A stretch of DNA of 64,000 nucleotides from Phascolarctos cinereus (lineage: Eukaryota > Chordata > Mammalia > Diprotodontia > Phascolarctidae): positions 18,902,501 to 18,966,500 of the forward strand of contig NW_018343984.1 in the NCBI RefSeq assembly GCF_002099425.1. The letters are read 5' to 3'. The first letter of the stretch is position 1. Each line of letters starts with the position of its first letter. Below are positions 11,140 through 22,989 of the stretch, in pieces. Both the position numbers and the translations under genes were made by a program. The notes beneath the pieces were generated by a model, which searched no databases, was not told the DNA's origin, and worked only from the letters and a program-made list of their open reading frames with translations.

Positions 11140-11304
11140 AAATATGCTGGTTTATGATAGTGATCAAGATTAATGTCAGATCATTATTGACTATTCTTTT
11201 TGGTCTTTGGGGTCTATTCAACCAACTCCAAATCCATGTAATTAAACATTTTCTAGTTTACATGTCTCCATAATTTCCATTAGAAAGGTAAGAGAGATTT
11301 TTCA

Positions 11305-11940
11305 AATGACTTGTTTTCCCACACCTCCCCTTCTTTCCTACCCTTTGCTGCTTCTTCCCTAGCCTTCGCTGGGGATGGTCCTCTGACTTTATTGAGAGAA
11401 TTTAAACCATTTGACAAGATCTCCTTCTTCTCCCATTCTCTTTGGCATCATCTTCCATTCTCACCTCCTCTTCCCACCTCAGTGAGGTCCTCACTGTCAA
11501 ATCCAGCCTCTCTGCATTCCTGCTTGATTCCGTCTCCTTCTGTCTTCTCTAGTAAATTGCAACTCCAATCATCCCCTCTATTTCTTATATCTTCAGTCTC
11601 TCCCAATCTTCTTCCTTGCTATCTTCAAACATGCTCAACTCTCTCTCATATTTAAAAGCACTTAGAAAAAAGTTATCTATGAAGCTCCCAGAAAAAAAAA
11701 TTATTTACATTTGTTGCCTCAATTTTTCTCTCCTCTCACTCACCCCTCAACCCTTTACAATCTGGCTTCTAGTGTCATTACTCAAGAAGCTTTTACTAGA
11801 GTTATCAATGATCTCATCTCTCAATTGCCAAATGTTGTGGTCTTTTCTCAGTCCTCATTGCCTATCTTCTGCACTTGACACTTTTGACCAATTTTTGTTC
11901 TTGGATGCTCTGGGATATTCAATTTGAAGTATTTAACAGG
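11305..11940 (+). mobile_element. L2 LINE reverse-transcriptase region fragment
   Basis: The right part (about 11790-11900: 'agagttatcaatgatctc', 'gacacttttgacc') follows the L2 reverse-transcriptase stretch whose family sequence reads like 'TKVTNDL...AFDTVDH'. Stops and shifts are frequent. Left part assigned by continuity and pyrimidine-rich composition only. Confidence 0.6.
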
Positions 11941-12290
11941 TAATTGGACTGACAGTTGAGGGAAGTACTGAGGCTAGGGAAGAGGGAGGGAGGGAGAAAG
12001 AGAGAGGGAAAGAGAGAGAAAGAGAGAGAGACAGACAAAGAGACAGACAGAGAGAGCAAGCACTGTGAGTCATTTGCATAGAGATAATAATCAAAGGCAT
12101 TGGAGTTGATGAGTTTATTTAGAATGTAGAGATAAGAAAGAGAAGGGCCCAGGACATGCCTTTGGAGAACATTTAAGGGGTATAATATAGATCATGAACT
12201 AGCAAATGAGATGGAGCTTTGGATAAGTAGAAGAAGAAAAAGAAAGTAGTGTCATAAAATCCAGAAGTTTCCGTATAGAAGGCTTATTAT
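11941..12290 (-). mobile_element. L2 LINE fragment, opposite orientation
   Basis: Reverse complement of the next part of the L2 reverse transcriptase: 'gagtcatttgcatagagat' is the minus reading of the Y-x-D-D box region, followed by 'cccaggacatgcc' and 'ggagaacatttaag'. A GA-rich simple repeat has expanded inside it. Confidence 0.6.
11975..12062. repeat. GA-rich simple repeat
   Basis: Imperfect GAGA/GACA purine tract of about 88 bp. Confidence 0.9.
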
Positions 12291-12690
12291 GGATGAAAAA
12301 AATCTGAAGTTTTACACAAAGCACGCTTCTCTTCCTAAGTAAATATTTCTAAAAGCAACATTATGATGACCTTTGTAAATTTATAAACCCACCAATGTTT
12401 GCTTTCCTGAGAGGTTGGTAGGAGAGGATTCCCTTCCCCCCCCCCCCCCCCCCGTATATCAAGATATATTTTGTGCATTCCAGGAGAAGCTTATATAAGA
12501 ATGACTAAAATTTTAAAATTCCCGTGCCTGTGAATTTGCATAATCTCCATATGCCCACACATGCTCCAAGGTCTGAAGGTTTGTTTCTGTGATGAGATAA
12601 TTAGAACTGGAGATATGTCTAGACTATGGCACTGAAGCTTACGTCTTAAGTTTTGCAATTTCCTGTTGCTGATATGGGCCCAGATTAGCT
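12291..12690. other. No gene; long C run
   Basis: Unassigned sequence with an 18-base C homopolymer at 12436-12453. Nothing else recognised. Confidence 0.5.
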
Positions 12691-13074
12691 AGAAGGGACC
12701 TTAGAAGTCACCAAATCATAAACTTACAGAATTTCAAAAACTTCCTTCTACAACATACCCAACAAATGTTCCAGCTTTTTCTTGAAGCCCTCCAAAGAGG
12801 GGGAACCTACTGCCTCCGGAGGCAACTCCTGCTCTAATTATTAGGAATGCTTTTTTTTTACATCAATTCTAAAATGTGCCTTTTTGCAACTTCTTCACAC
12901 TATTCTTGGTTCTGCCCTCTGGGGCCAAGTAGAATGAGTCTAACCCCCTTCCATGTGGCATTCCTTCAAAGATTTAGAGAAAGCTATTATATTCTCCTAA
13001 GTTTTATGTTCTATAGGCTAAATAGTTCAAATTCCTTCAACTTAACTTCATATGGAATATTTTTCAGTCACACA

Positions 13075-13480
13075 GTAAATAAAGTACCTACTATGTGCTA
13101 AACACTGTTAATTAAAAAAAAGAAAACAAAGATATCCTTGCCTTCAAGGGGCTTACAATCTAATGAAGGAAGACAACACACAAAAGGAAATTTAAAAGGG
13201 CAATGAGGTATCAGGCATGGGGACACAATGGAGAAATCCAGAGGAGTACAACTAGAGAAGAAATGAAGAGTTGGCTGGCTGGGCTATCTCCTTCAGTGGA
13301 AGGTTTGGGAGGGGCGTTTTACTTTACCTTCCAATCAGAAGGGCAGATGGTGCTGAGAGTACTAATGAGATATGAGTACCGAAGCTGATACATTGGGAGC
13401 AGGATGAAGAAGTCCAAAGGAGTTCAGCCAGGTGGGAAATGATAACTTGGCAGGCCTTTCGCTCTGGCATGCCCTCTTCT
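13075..13480 (-). mobile_element. L2 LINE fragment inside L3/CR1
   Basis: 'gtacctactatgtgctaaac', 'ccttgccttcaaggggctta' is the minus-strand L2 3' end, continuing through 'ggtatcaggcatggggac'. It separates two pieces of the L3/CR1 copy. Confidence 0.7.
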
Positions 13481-14283
13481 GGCTATCTTCCAACTTATTA
13501 ATGTAATTTCTTAATGTGGCACCCAGAATTGAACTCCAGATGTAACCTAATCAGAGCAGAGTGCAGTGAAGGGTGGCCAAACTCCTTATTTCTAGAAGTT
13601 CTTCCTACCTCTTCCTCCTCCTTCTTCCTTCACCTCTTCTTCATTTTCTTTTGAAAGCAACAACAAATTTATACCAAAAAGTAAAAGTGAGATGCATGTA
13701 AAAGATTCATGTACAATCTTTATGATCTACTCTACTTTGTATATATAAATGCTCATTCCACTGTTTGTTAAGTACAAAAATAATTGGAAAAAAACCCTTA
13801 AAATATGGCACACTCATCGACTATAATACAAGGCCTAAAGACTAATATATTTACTTCAATTTGACTTGTATTTCTCTAAAACATTATGATAGCTGGGTGG
13901 CTTGAACATGTGTCTAGAAATCTTGTCCATCCTTTGAATAGATTCCATGATATACAGACCAAATAGAATATTACATTTTGATTTTAATTCTCTTAATTGG
14001 TGGATGAGCACGTTGGTCTTCAGTTTACTAACCCCACTCTTCTCTAGGTATTTTAAAAACATTTCCTTCTGGTTATATATTCCAGGTCTTATACTTTTGA
14101 AGTCGAGTTTTCAAATATATCTAAGACTACGTTTATCTGTATGAAATTTTATCTTATTATTTTCAGTTCAACCTTATACCCTGCCAAGATTGTTTTGAGT
14201 CTGTATTCTGTCAATCATTGTATTAGCCATCTCTTAGTTTTGTGTCATCTTTAAATGTTAAAAAGCATTCTATTTTAGACTTT

Positions 14284-14385
14284 ATATTTATTTATTTTAT
14301 CTTTCATTTATTTCATTTATTTTAACATTTATTTTATCTTTAATTGTTACTTATTTTATCTTTATTTATTGATCAATGAATAAAA
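14284..14385. repeat. AT-rich TTTA/TTTTA tract
   Basis: Low-complexity T and A run with imperfect tetranucleotide and pentanucleotide units, lying within the L3/CR1 copy. Confidence 0.8.
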
Positions 14386-14622
14386 TAGCACTAGCCAAGA
14401 ATCCAATCCCTGGTAAACAAATAGGGACCTTCTTCCAAGCCATAGGACCGCTACTGATTGCTCTTTGGGTCTAGCAATTTAGCTACTTCCAAATCTGTAT
14501 ACTCTTGCTTAGGCTGCATCTCTTGCACTTTTACATAAGAATCACATTAGAGAATATAAAATGTGTTACTAAAGGAAACCTAGATATACTCTAACTACAA
14601 TACCTCCTTGAATGTCTAGTCT

Positions 14623-14858
14623 GTTGTTCAGCCATTTCAGTTATGTCTGACCCTTCATGACCCCATCAGGGGTTTTCTAGACAATGATTCTGGAATGATT
14701 TGCCATTCCCTTCTCCAGTGGATGCACTTTGTAAGGCAATGAGAAGTGAAGTGACTTTCCCTTGGTCACAGAAATAGGAAGTGTTTAAGTTGGATTTTAA
14801 CTCAGGTTTTCCTGTATCCAGGCCCAGTGATCTGAGCCCACTGAGCCACTGACAGCTT
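14623..14858 (-). mobile_element. tRNA-derived SINE with BovB/RTE tail
   Basis: Reverse-strand copy with the RTE-like tail first ('ttgttcagccatttcag', 'gtctgacccttcatgacc'), then core and head. The 8-bp target duplication tctagtct is at 14615-14622 and 14859-14866, and the interrupted L3/CR1 text resumes exactly after it. Confidence 0.9.
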
Positions 14859-15534
14859 TCTAGTCTAACCATCCTGTGAAAAAAGAACTAAAATTTCTCT
14901 GGCAACTCTTTGTGATAAATCCCTGCTGGCTCATTGTGGTCATTGCTCTCCTCCATAGATGCTCACTAATCATCTTTTATTACATGTTGCATAATTTTGC
15001 CGGTAATTGAAGCCAAGATCACTGGCTAGTAGTTTGGAGACTCCATAATCTTCCCTTTAACAAAAATTGGAATATTTTCTTTTATCAAAGCTTGTAGGAT
15101 CTCTCCTGTTATCCCTAATCTTTCAGCTGTAACTAATAATGACTCAGATATCATGGCTTCTAGATCTTTCAGTAACATATGATGAAGTGCTTCTACGACT
15201 ATTGACTCAAATTCATCAAGGACTTTGTTTTTAACTTACTTACTAATCATTTTTTTTTGTTTTGTTCTTTCTAATCCAAGAAGAATTCTTCTCGGCAGAA
15301 AAAAAGAGAAACAAGGTAAGAGGTAAGTAATTCTGCTTTCTCCATATCATCAGCTATCATTGTCCTAGCCACCCTGTGCACCAGTCTTATCTCATCTTTA
15401 ATCTTCTTCTTTTCCTTGATATAGCTAACAAAACATCAAAACTAATTTCCTTGGCCTTAACTTTCTTTACTAGCTTAAATTCTTTCCAAGGTTTAAAATT
15501 CCTCACACTCATTTTACAGTTCTGCACTATATAT

Positions 15535-16510
15535 ATATTTTTTTATATTTTACATTTAAAAATACATTTTATTGTTGTGTTGCATTTTCACATCATAATA
15601 ATTTCTCCCTCTTCAGTCATTTCTATGTTTCTGTTTCTCCCTTCCATAGAACAATACCATATAACAAAGGATATTTTTTTAAATGAAAAGATGAAGAGAA
15701 AAAAAATCATTAAACTTGTAGATACATCAAAAAAGTCTAAAAATATATTGAATGTTGCATACTTATGGACTTTTTATTTCTTCAAAGAAATAGGGTAGAG
15801 GGAAATGCCTATTCTTTGTAATTTTATAGCATTCATTTTTGATTATATTGTGGATCTTTCCATTTACAGTGTTTTAGTTATTGCATGTATTGTTTCCTTG
15901 GCTCTGATTAAGATCACATGAATCTTTCCAAACTACTCTGTATAGATCATATTCATCATCGCTTACAGCACAACAATATTCCATCACATCCATGTACCAC
16001 AGTTTGTTTGGCCATTCCCCAATCAATGACATTAACTTTGTTTTTAATTCTTTGCTGCTACAAAATTACTGATAAAATATTTTAGTGTAGATGGGTACTT
16101 TTCTTCTCATCAATTACCTTCTTATGATCACTTCTATGCGTCACTTTATTTTAGTTGCTTTATTTGTATAATTCCAAAATGATTTCCAAAATGGTTATAT
16201 TGACTCACAGCTCCACCAACAATGCATCAGTGGGCCTATCTTCCCACAAACTCCCCAATGTTGACTGGGATGGGATGTTGATGGGAACATCCTTTGTCAT
16301 GTTTTCTGATTTTCTGGGTGAGAGGTAAAACCTCAGGGTAGTTTTGATTTGTTTTTCTGTTATTGTTAGTGATTTGGATTTCCTCTTATTATTAGTGATT
16401 TGGAGCAGTTTCCCCCATATGATTGTCAATACTTTGCAATTCTTTTGAGAACTTCTTGTTTATATCCATTGGGGGATGACTTCTCATCTTATTTATACCT
16501 GGTTAGATTA

Positions 16511-16584
<74 letters not shown>

Positions 16585-17990
16585 CTGTCTCTCTCGTCTA
16601 CATTGGATACCAAACTCTTATCTGAGATATTTGATGCAACCCCTCCCCCATCAAACTTCTTTTTTATTGTCCTAGATGCATTAATTTTTGTGTGCACAAG
16701 CTTTTTAGTTTCATGTAATCAAAATCATCTGCTATCTTTTGTAATTTTCTCTATTCCTTATTTGGTTAAGAATACATTTCCTGCCTATGACTGTATGAAG
16801 TATGTAATCTGCTTCTCTTTTAATTTTTATGGTATGATCTTTAAAATTCAAGTTATACATGAATCTATTGTGGAATATCATATAAGATGTTCATCTAAGC
16901 TGAATTTCTACCAAACTTCTTTCCAGTTTTCCTAGAAGTTCTACGTAATTTTTCTTTTCTAAATAATTTATGTGTTCAAGTTTATTGAACACTGGGTTTC
17001 TGAATTCTACTGTTTCTGTTTCTATCTTGTTTTGTCTGTTCCATGGGTTTACTTCTCTCTTTTTTAAGCAACACCAAGTGGTTGAGGTTACTGAGGCTTT
17101 ATAATATAGTTTTAAGTCTGAAAGTACTCTCCCTTCTACATTTTCCTTATTTCTCTTGGTATTTTGGGTCTTCCAAATGAATTATATTATCATTTTATCC
17201 AATTGTGTAAAGCATTCCTTTGATAGTTTTATTGTGATAGCATGAGAACTATAAATTAGTTTTGGTAGTATTGTCATTTCCATTATACTAGCATGTCCTA
17301 GCCTTGAGCACTGTATGTACTTTCAGCTATTTAAGTTGATTTTTATTTAAGGACCATTTTGTAGTTGAACCTATACATGAATTTGGTATGTTTTAGTAGA
17401 TTGATTCCCAAATAATTTATACATTTTGTAGTTAGTTTGAATGGAATTTCCCTTTGTACTACTATTATTATTTTTATATAGAAATGCTGTTAATTTTTGT
17501 GGGTTTATTTTTATAGTCTGTTACTTTGTTGAAGCTATTAATCATCTCAATTAATATCTTTGCTCATTCCTTAGGATTTTTTAAGTAAACCATCATGTCC
17601 CCAACAAATAAGTATTTTTTGTCTTTTCCTTTGTTTGCATCTTTCATTTCATTCTCTTTTCTTACTGCTATTACTAGTATTTATAAAATGGTATCAATTA
17701 ATACTAGAGAGAGTGAACATCCTTCCTTTATTTCTATATTTATCGGGAAAGCTTCTAGTTAGATCATTAGATATGATGATTGCTTTTTGAAAGACTGATA
17801 CTTTTTATATTCAAAAATATCCATCTACACCTATCATTTGTAGAATTTTTAGTATAAATGAGCGTTGTACTTTGTTAAGTGCTTTTTTTCTGAATCAAGT
17901 GGTTTTTGTTTTCAATATGATTAAATATTAAATTTTCCTTAATGTTGTGCCATGCTTTTTCTATTCAGGCTCCATTGCTTTCCCTTGCTT
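15535..17990 (-). mobile_element. Old L1 LINE, about 2.4 kb, 5'-truncated
   Basis: Reverse complement of an L1 3' UTR and ORF2: 'ggccattccccaatcaatga' and 'ctccaccaacaatgcatcag' near 16010 and 16210 correspond to the ORF2 end, then deeper ORF2 to about 17960. All frames have many stops. Expanded (CT)n microsatellite at 16514-16596. Confidence 0.8.
16514..16596. repeat. (CT)n microsatellite
   Basis: About 40 CT units, nearly uninterrupted to 16573, inside the old L1. Polypurine on the other strand. Confidence 0.97.
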
Positions 17991-19329
17991 TTACTGGTTT
18001 TATCTTTTAAAAAAATCTGAGTTGATTAATTAGAATCTATAGACTTCTATTTGGCACCTCATTGTAGCATAGAGGTGATTAGATTCTGGAAGGGAGCACG
18101 AGTGCTGGCAAATTGTAACATGCTAGGAAAACCTCTAGTGTGGTCCCAACAAAAGGATATTTCTGAGCCTCCCCATTGCCACTAGGCCGGGCACTTGATG
18201 ATGAATTCTTTGGCCATGTCAACCCATGAAGTAAATAAAAATACAAGATGTCTCTCAGTCTTATATAGCCACCTGGCTCTTCAGTGATGGTGGCAGAATA
18301 ATGAGCCAAAAAAGGCAAAGGGTGCAAAGAATCGCACAATTTTTAGAGTAATATTAACTTAGCTGGTGGTATTCTAAATATGTCTAGTGATCACAGAGTT
18401 GATGTAACTACTTGAGCAATTGCATGATATCTTTGTTGGCATTCTTTCTCTAAGTGGAACTAAAAGACTAAAGGAAAGATAATTCATTGCTACTTCTCAG
18501 AGAAGTAAATAAATGAGCTGGCATTATTTTGCCTCCAAAAGCAAACTAAAAACACCATTTCATGGCATACTGGATCATCTTGATTTACAGTACTCATGAT
18601 AAGTATTTGCAAGTAAGCCATTGATAACATAACTGGCCACTATGTGTCAGCGTCTTTTGGTGGGGATGAGTAGGCAGAGAAATTCAACATAGAACTTGAT
18701 CAGACCCACCAAAGTAAACCAATCTATATTTCAAATCAAAGGTAGGGTTAGGTTAGGACAGCAAGCAATATGTTAGAAAACATAATTCAGGAGAGAACTA
18801 GGACTTGTAGTCTAGGTAAAAACCTGGTCACTCTGTAACATTAACATTTTCTTTTAAGAAAGAAGTTAGTAGACACTGAAAAGGAGAAAGCTAAATAACA
18901 TCATAGAAAAATAAAATTGTTTCTATTTTAACAAACAAATGTAAGATTACCGATGTGGGCATAATTTCTGAATCATCTACCTGGGTACAATCAAAGTACT
19001 GACTTGTTAGAGCAAAGATCAAAGACAACATCAAATTAGAAGAAACAATAAAAAATATATGAATGGCACACAATTGGGGCAACCCCTATCTAACCTACTT
19101 AAACAAGCTGTTCAGTGCATAAAATGGTAAATTGATGCAAGAATAATGACTTATACAATCACATTTTCCTGAGGAAGTTTAATAAATGTAAATTGAAAAC
19201 CACTATAAGGAAACCAAAAGAACCAAGAATATGTTTTATCTGGCAAATATCTAATCTCCTTGCCAAGCAGAAGGATGTGGCAATTGATGCCAATATTGGT
19301 TTAAAAGCTATTATATGTATTTCCCTTCC
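17991..19329. other. No gene or recognised repeat
   Basis: About 1.3 kb of ordinary sequence. Frames of 60-86 codons occur on both strands but show no signal peptide, domain or splice context that I can support. Confidence 0.5.
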
Positions 19330-19505
19330 AAAGCCATGGAAAGAGTATTGGATTTATTCATTTATTCCTAGGTTTGGTTTCTGGCTCTTACTTAGTGACT
19401 TTGGTCAAGTCACTGTGTGGACCTCAGTTTCCTTAACTGCAAGATGAGGGGGGTTTATATCAGGTAACTTCTGAGATTTCTTTCAGGTCTAAGTCTACAG
19501 TGCTA
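19330..19505 (+). mobile_element. MIR3-type SINE
   Basis: Core 'gactttggtcaagtcactg', 'cctcagtttccttaactgc', 'gatgagg', then a tail 'tttctttcaggtctaagtct' like the L3/CR1 3' end. Confidence 0.65.
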
Positions 19506-19649
19506 TCAATCAGGCATAGAAGTATTTAAACATTGCGTAGAAATTCTTAGGCAAGTGTATCTCCATAAAACATGAAGGTGAACATCAGAGGAGGAGATTT
19601 TAGTATTCCTCACCTGGCAGGGTTTCACCAATACTGGTGACAATGTGTG

Positions 19650-19835
19650 TACAAAGATCACAAGATCATTGATTTAGAATTGGAAGGGACCTTAGCGATC
19701 ATCTAGCCCAGCCATCTCATTTTATAAAGAAAATGAGACCCAGTGAGATTGAATAACTTGCCCAAGGTATCAGGTGGCAGGAAGGTATCCACTCTTTGCC
19801 TTCAGAATACTGCAGAATTTAGCTAATTCACTTTT
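19650..19835 (-). mobile_element. MIR/MIR3-type SINE
   Basis: 'agaattggaagggacctta', 'gcgatcatctagcccagc', 'aatgagacccagtgag', 'aataacttgcccaaggt': the reverse order of a MIR with an L3-like end. Confidence 0.7.
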
Positions 19836-19859
19836 TCTAATGTCTATCACTCCTTAAAA

Positions 19860-20500
19860 GTTTTTGAAAAAAATTTTACTTTCAGTTCTGAATTCTCTTT
19901 CTCCCATCCCCTCCCCCATACATTGAAAAAGTAAGTAATACACATTATACATATGCAGTCACGCAAAACATCTCCACACTTGCTGTGTTGCGAAAAAAGC
20001 AAGGAAAATAGAGAAAGTAAAAGAAAATATACTTCAATCTGTGCTCAGAATTCCTCAGGGCTTTCTCAGGAGGTGGATAGCATTTTTCTCACGAGTTCTT
20101 TGGAATTACCATGGATCATCGTGTTGATCAGAGTAGCTGAGTCTTTCACAGTTGATCGTTGTTATGATATTGCTATCACTGTGTTTAGTGCTCTGGTTCT
20201 GTTCACTTAACCTTATATCAACTCATGTAATCTTTCCAGGTTTTTCTGAAACCAGCCCCTTTGCTATGTCATAGAGCACAATAGTATTCTATTACAACCA
20301 TACACCACAACTTGTTCAGTCACTCCAACTGATGGACATCTCCTCAATTTCTAATTCTTTGTCACCACCAAAAGAACTGCTATAAATATTATTGTACATA
20401 TGTGTCCTTTTCCATTTTCCTCGATCCCTTTAGGATACAGACCTAGTAGTGGCTTTGCTGGGTCAAAGGTTAGGCATTTTTACAGGCTTTATACCTAACA
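19860..20500 (-). mobile_element. Old L1 LINE 3' end
   Basis: Reverse complement of an L1 3' UTR and the ORF2 C-terminus: 'cattgaaaaagtaagtaa', 'acacttgctgtgttgcgaaa', then 'cttgttcagtcactccaact' and 'gatacagacctagtagtggc'. 5'-truncated, about 640 bp. Confidence 0.8.
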
Positions 20501-20524
20501 TTCTTTAATGTCTGTCCTATCTGG

Positions 20525-20885
20525 GTAGCATGATGGATTTAGAATCAGTAAGACCTTGATTCACATCCTGACTCTGATGCCTGCTAGCCCTGTGGCTCTA
20601 AACATATCGCTTAAATGCTTGGACAGTGTTTTCTCACCTGGGAAATGGGGAAAATAACACCTGAAGTAAAGTGCAAGGGACTGAGGGCAGGGACTGTCTT
20701 ATTTTAGTGTTGATATTCAAAGTGTTTAGTGCAGTACCTAGAAAACATTAGGCACTTAATTAAAGTTTGTTTATTGATTGACCCATAGTTCCTAACTCAT
20801 AGGGATTCTGGGATGCTCAAATGAAGTAAGACACGTAAAGTGCTTTGCAAACTTTTCAGCACCATAGAAATATCTATTATTAGCA
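20525..20885 (+). mobile_element. MIR SINE split by an L2 tail
   Basis: Left half 'atgatggatttagaatcagt' to 'ctcacctgggaaatggggaa'. Right half 'aactcatagggattctggg', 'gtaaagtgctttgcaaact'. The two halves join logically when 20675-20785 is removed. Confidence 0.75.
20675..20785 (+). mobile_element. L2 LINE 3' tail inside MIR
   Basis: 'gagggcagggactgtctta' to 'ggcacttaattaaagtttg' is the plus-strand L2 end. Being nested, it is younger than the MIR around it. Confidence 0.75.
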
Positions 20886-20889
20886 ATAG

Positions 20890-21130
20890 TATGGAATAAT
20901 GAAAGTGCACTGGTCTTGGATTCAGGAAAACCTGTGTTTGACACTTACCATGTCAGACACTGAGCAAGTCACTTCACCTATGTGAGCCTTGATTCTCTCC
21001 TCCAAAATACAGGGATGGTAATAGCAGCTGTATCATGAGGGTTTTATGAGAATCAAATGAGATAACGTATATATAGAGCATTTTTTGCCTCTCACCTTAA
21101 AGCAATGTGCAAATATTAGCTATTATTATT
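20890..21130 (+). mobile_element. MIR SINE
   Basis: 'gtgcactggtcttggattca', 'gagcaagtcacttcacct', 'gagaatcaaatgagataac', 'aagcaatgtgcaaatatt' and a terminal ATT repeat. Nearly full length. Confidence 0.8.
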
Positions 21131-22185
21131 ATTATTGGTCACTCCTTCTGGAATCCATTCCACTTAGCAGAAACCCCCTGTCTCCCTGTTCTGCTCTGTG
21201 GCATTCTTAAGGGCTGCTTGTTAGAGTGCATTCTGGACAATGCTAACAAGATTTCAGGTATTCTGGACAAGGGAGAGATCTGCTTAAGTCCTTAGGAGAA
21301 GCTAAAGAGACTGTTAACAAGCCAAGTCCATAAAAAACATCTGTTCCAGTCATGCTGGTGATTTTTTTTATTAGTCCTTCAAATGCATAACAAAGATCTC
21401 CAGAGCAAGACAAATGTTCTTGCAGAGGGGAGCTTCCAATTTCTTAGCTAACCTGATTTTGTTGATTCATACATATGCATGATTCAGGGCTGGTCCTGAA
21501 TATAAACATGAAAGCTTTGGGGGCTCCATTCTCTCTTCTTTTCTACTTCTTCTTCTTTTCCTTGAAACGTCCTTGAAATTTCATTTGCTCAGTAAAACCG
21601 AACAAATAATTGCATAGTAAAAGCGGGAATGAGGGACACACAAGCTCGATAATTTGTAACATCAAACACCCCTTTCCGTGGTTAGCATCATCTGTGTGAA
21701 GAAGCAGCAAGCAGGAGAGATAGAACTCTGGATCTTCAAGGCAGTGACTAATATCAGTGCCACATGTATGAAGTGAAAATACCTAAGGATCTACACTCCC
21801 AGCTCTGCCTTATCATTGCCAAATGCAATATGCGATCACAATAATAGGAGTCGTGCTTGGCATATTTCCCCTGATCTCTAAGCAAGAATGCCTAGGCAAT
21901 ACTAATGCACCATGCCTCTTCTCCTTGTTAAAGTAGCATTTGTGGTGGGTACTGGGGCCTGTTGTATACTTTGAAAAGTTTCTTTTTCTGAAAATGGGCT
22001 CAAAAAGGCTAGGAGGCCAACTGAGTGGAATGGCTGTCCAATATTGCTATTGAAATGAATTCTTGTCACAAACCAAGGAAGCAAAGAAGAATATTACTTC
22101 TTATGTGGGAGTCTTCACATTTGTGGGAAGCGACCCCAGCTCAGGGCCTCATTGCCTCCAACTAGGACATTTATGGTAACTTCCT
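21131..22185. other. No gene; unassigned sequence
   Basis: About 1 kb with no confident repeat or exon. A pyrimidine-rich patch near 21530-21570 follows a TATA-like word ('gaatataaacatgaaagc' at 21497). I considered an old LTR but found no paired ends. Confidence 0.45.
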
Positions 22186-22189
22186 AGCT

Positions 22190-22330
22190 GGTTTCTCTGC
22201 CTCTAGTCTCTCGCTTTTTGAATGAGGCCTCCATGACCTGCCAAAGCAAATTTTCTAAGGTGGAGGTCTGCCCAGGTTGCTCTCTTGCTCAAAAGCCTTT
22301 AGTAGGTCCCCAATACCTACTGGTTTGATA
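22190..22330 (+). mobile_element. L2 LINE fragment
   Basis: 'ctctgcctctagtctctcgc', 'ctgcccaggttgctctct', 'aaaagcctttagtaggtcc' follow the L2 order upstream of the 3' end. Confidence 0.6.
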
Positions 22331-22870
22331 GATAGAATTAGATAAACGATTTAGTAAGTGCTTATCACATGCCTAGTGCTGTGCTAAGCATTCTCACCTG
22401 TGGCTCCAAGAAGCTGTAGCAGGCACAGTGGCCACACCCTGCTAAAATCATCTTGGCAGATGGGCTAAACCATACTGAGGACAACCTACATCCTCAATCC
22501 TGTTGATGAATTAGGAGGATGTCTACCCCAAGCATGTGAAGATTTCCATTCGGGGCAGATGAGAACAATTTGTTCCAACGGCCATGAAGGTATCTGAAGA
22601 AGACATTGTGGAGTGCTTAGAACTTGGTCAGATATCAAAGGCACCAAGGTCATCTATTGTATCCCAGGCCATCACCAGTCATGTCGACTTTTGTGTTGCC
22701 ACTGGGCTTGGATGATTCTGGAAGACAGAGTGAGGCTAATGACTTTGTGCAACTCTGACTCCCTTAAATCCATCACACACAAGTCAAGACTTCACTGTGT
22801 GATGTCATTGGTACTCTTCAAAAACAAAGGATGAAAAACCACAAGCATTGGGAATGCAACTATAATCAAA
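22331..22870 (-). mobile_element. L2 LINE 3' end, split by an inserted repeat
   Basis: 'agtaagtgcttatcacatgc', 'tagtgctgtgctaagcatt' continues after the insertion as 'aagcattgggaatgcaac'. The seam gives an exact 7-bp target duplication for the inserted repeat. Confidence 0.75.
22393..22842 (+). mobile_element. Unclassified (AAC)n-family dispersed repeat, copy 1
   Basis: About 450 bp inserted in L2, with aagcatt at 22386-22392 and 22843-22849. It shares most of its length with the copy at 26.8-30.3 kb ('ctcacctgtggctccaag', 'atgagaacaatttgttcc', 'ggccatcaccagtcat', 'gtgatgtcattggt'). No conserved reading frame between copies. The target duplication and 3' pattern suggest a non-LTR retroposon, perhaps RTE-related. 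I cannot name the family. Confidence 0.7.
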
Positions 22871-22989
22871 AATCCCTCAAGGAGAGAGACGGACCTTGAT
22901 GACCTTCCAGCTCTCAATCTATGATCCTACATAGACTGTCCTCTTTGCTTAGAATATACTTTCTCCTCATCTTTTCCCCATAGAAATGG

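Larger units (their letters stand above)
10885..11300 (-). mobile_element. L3/CR1 LINE fragment, split
   Basis: Minus-strand L3/CR1: 'tgaatagcacagggtcaagc' on the left and 'tgactattctttttggtct', 'gtctattcaaccaactcc' on the right are consecutive parts of one element, separated by an L2 tail and a SINE (10935-11139). A deep mammalian or amniote repeat, non-coding now. Confidence 0.65.
12690..15520 (-). mobile_element. Long L3/CR1 LINE fragment with nested insertions
   Basis: Minus-strand L3/CR1 read in consistent order: 3' end at 12690-12850 ('gaagggaccttagaagtc', 'cttgaagccctccaaagag'), then 12950-13070, 13480-13620 ('cacccagaattgaactcc'), 14130-14280 ('ttttgtgtcatctttaaat'), 14390-14540 ('ctctttgggtctagcaattt'), and 14867-15200 ('aattgaagccaagatcactgg'). 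Interrupted by an L2 fragment (13075-13480), a SINE (14623-14858), an AT tract, and about 450 bp (13640-14100) I cannot assign. About 1.6-2 kb net, long for so old a family. Confidence 0.7.

Noticed and set aside
15376-15798. 140-codon plus-strand frame
   Set aside because: Spans the L3/CR1 end and reverse-strand L1 3' UTR. Composition is F/L/I-rich from AT-rich antisense repeat.
21240-21661. Possible old LTR (TATA-like word, CT-rich stretch, terminal 'taaca')
   Set aside because: No matching TG start with a target duplication could be paired with that end.
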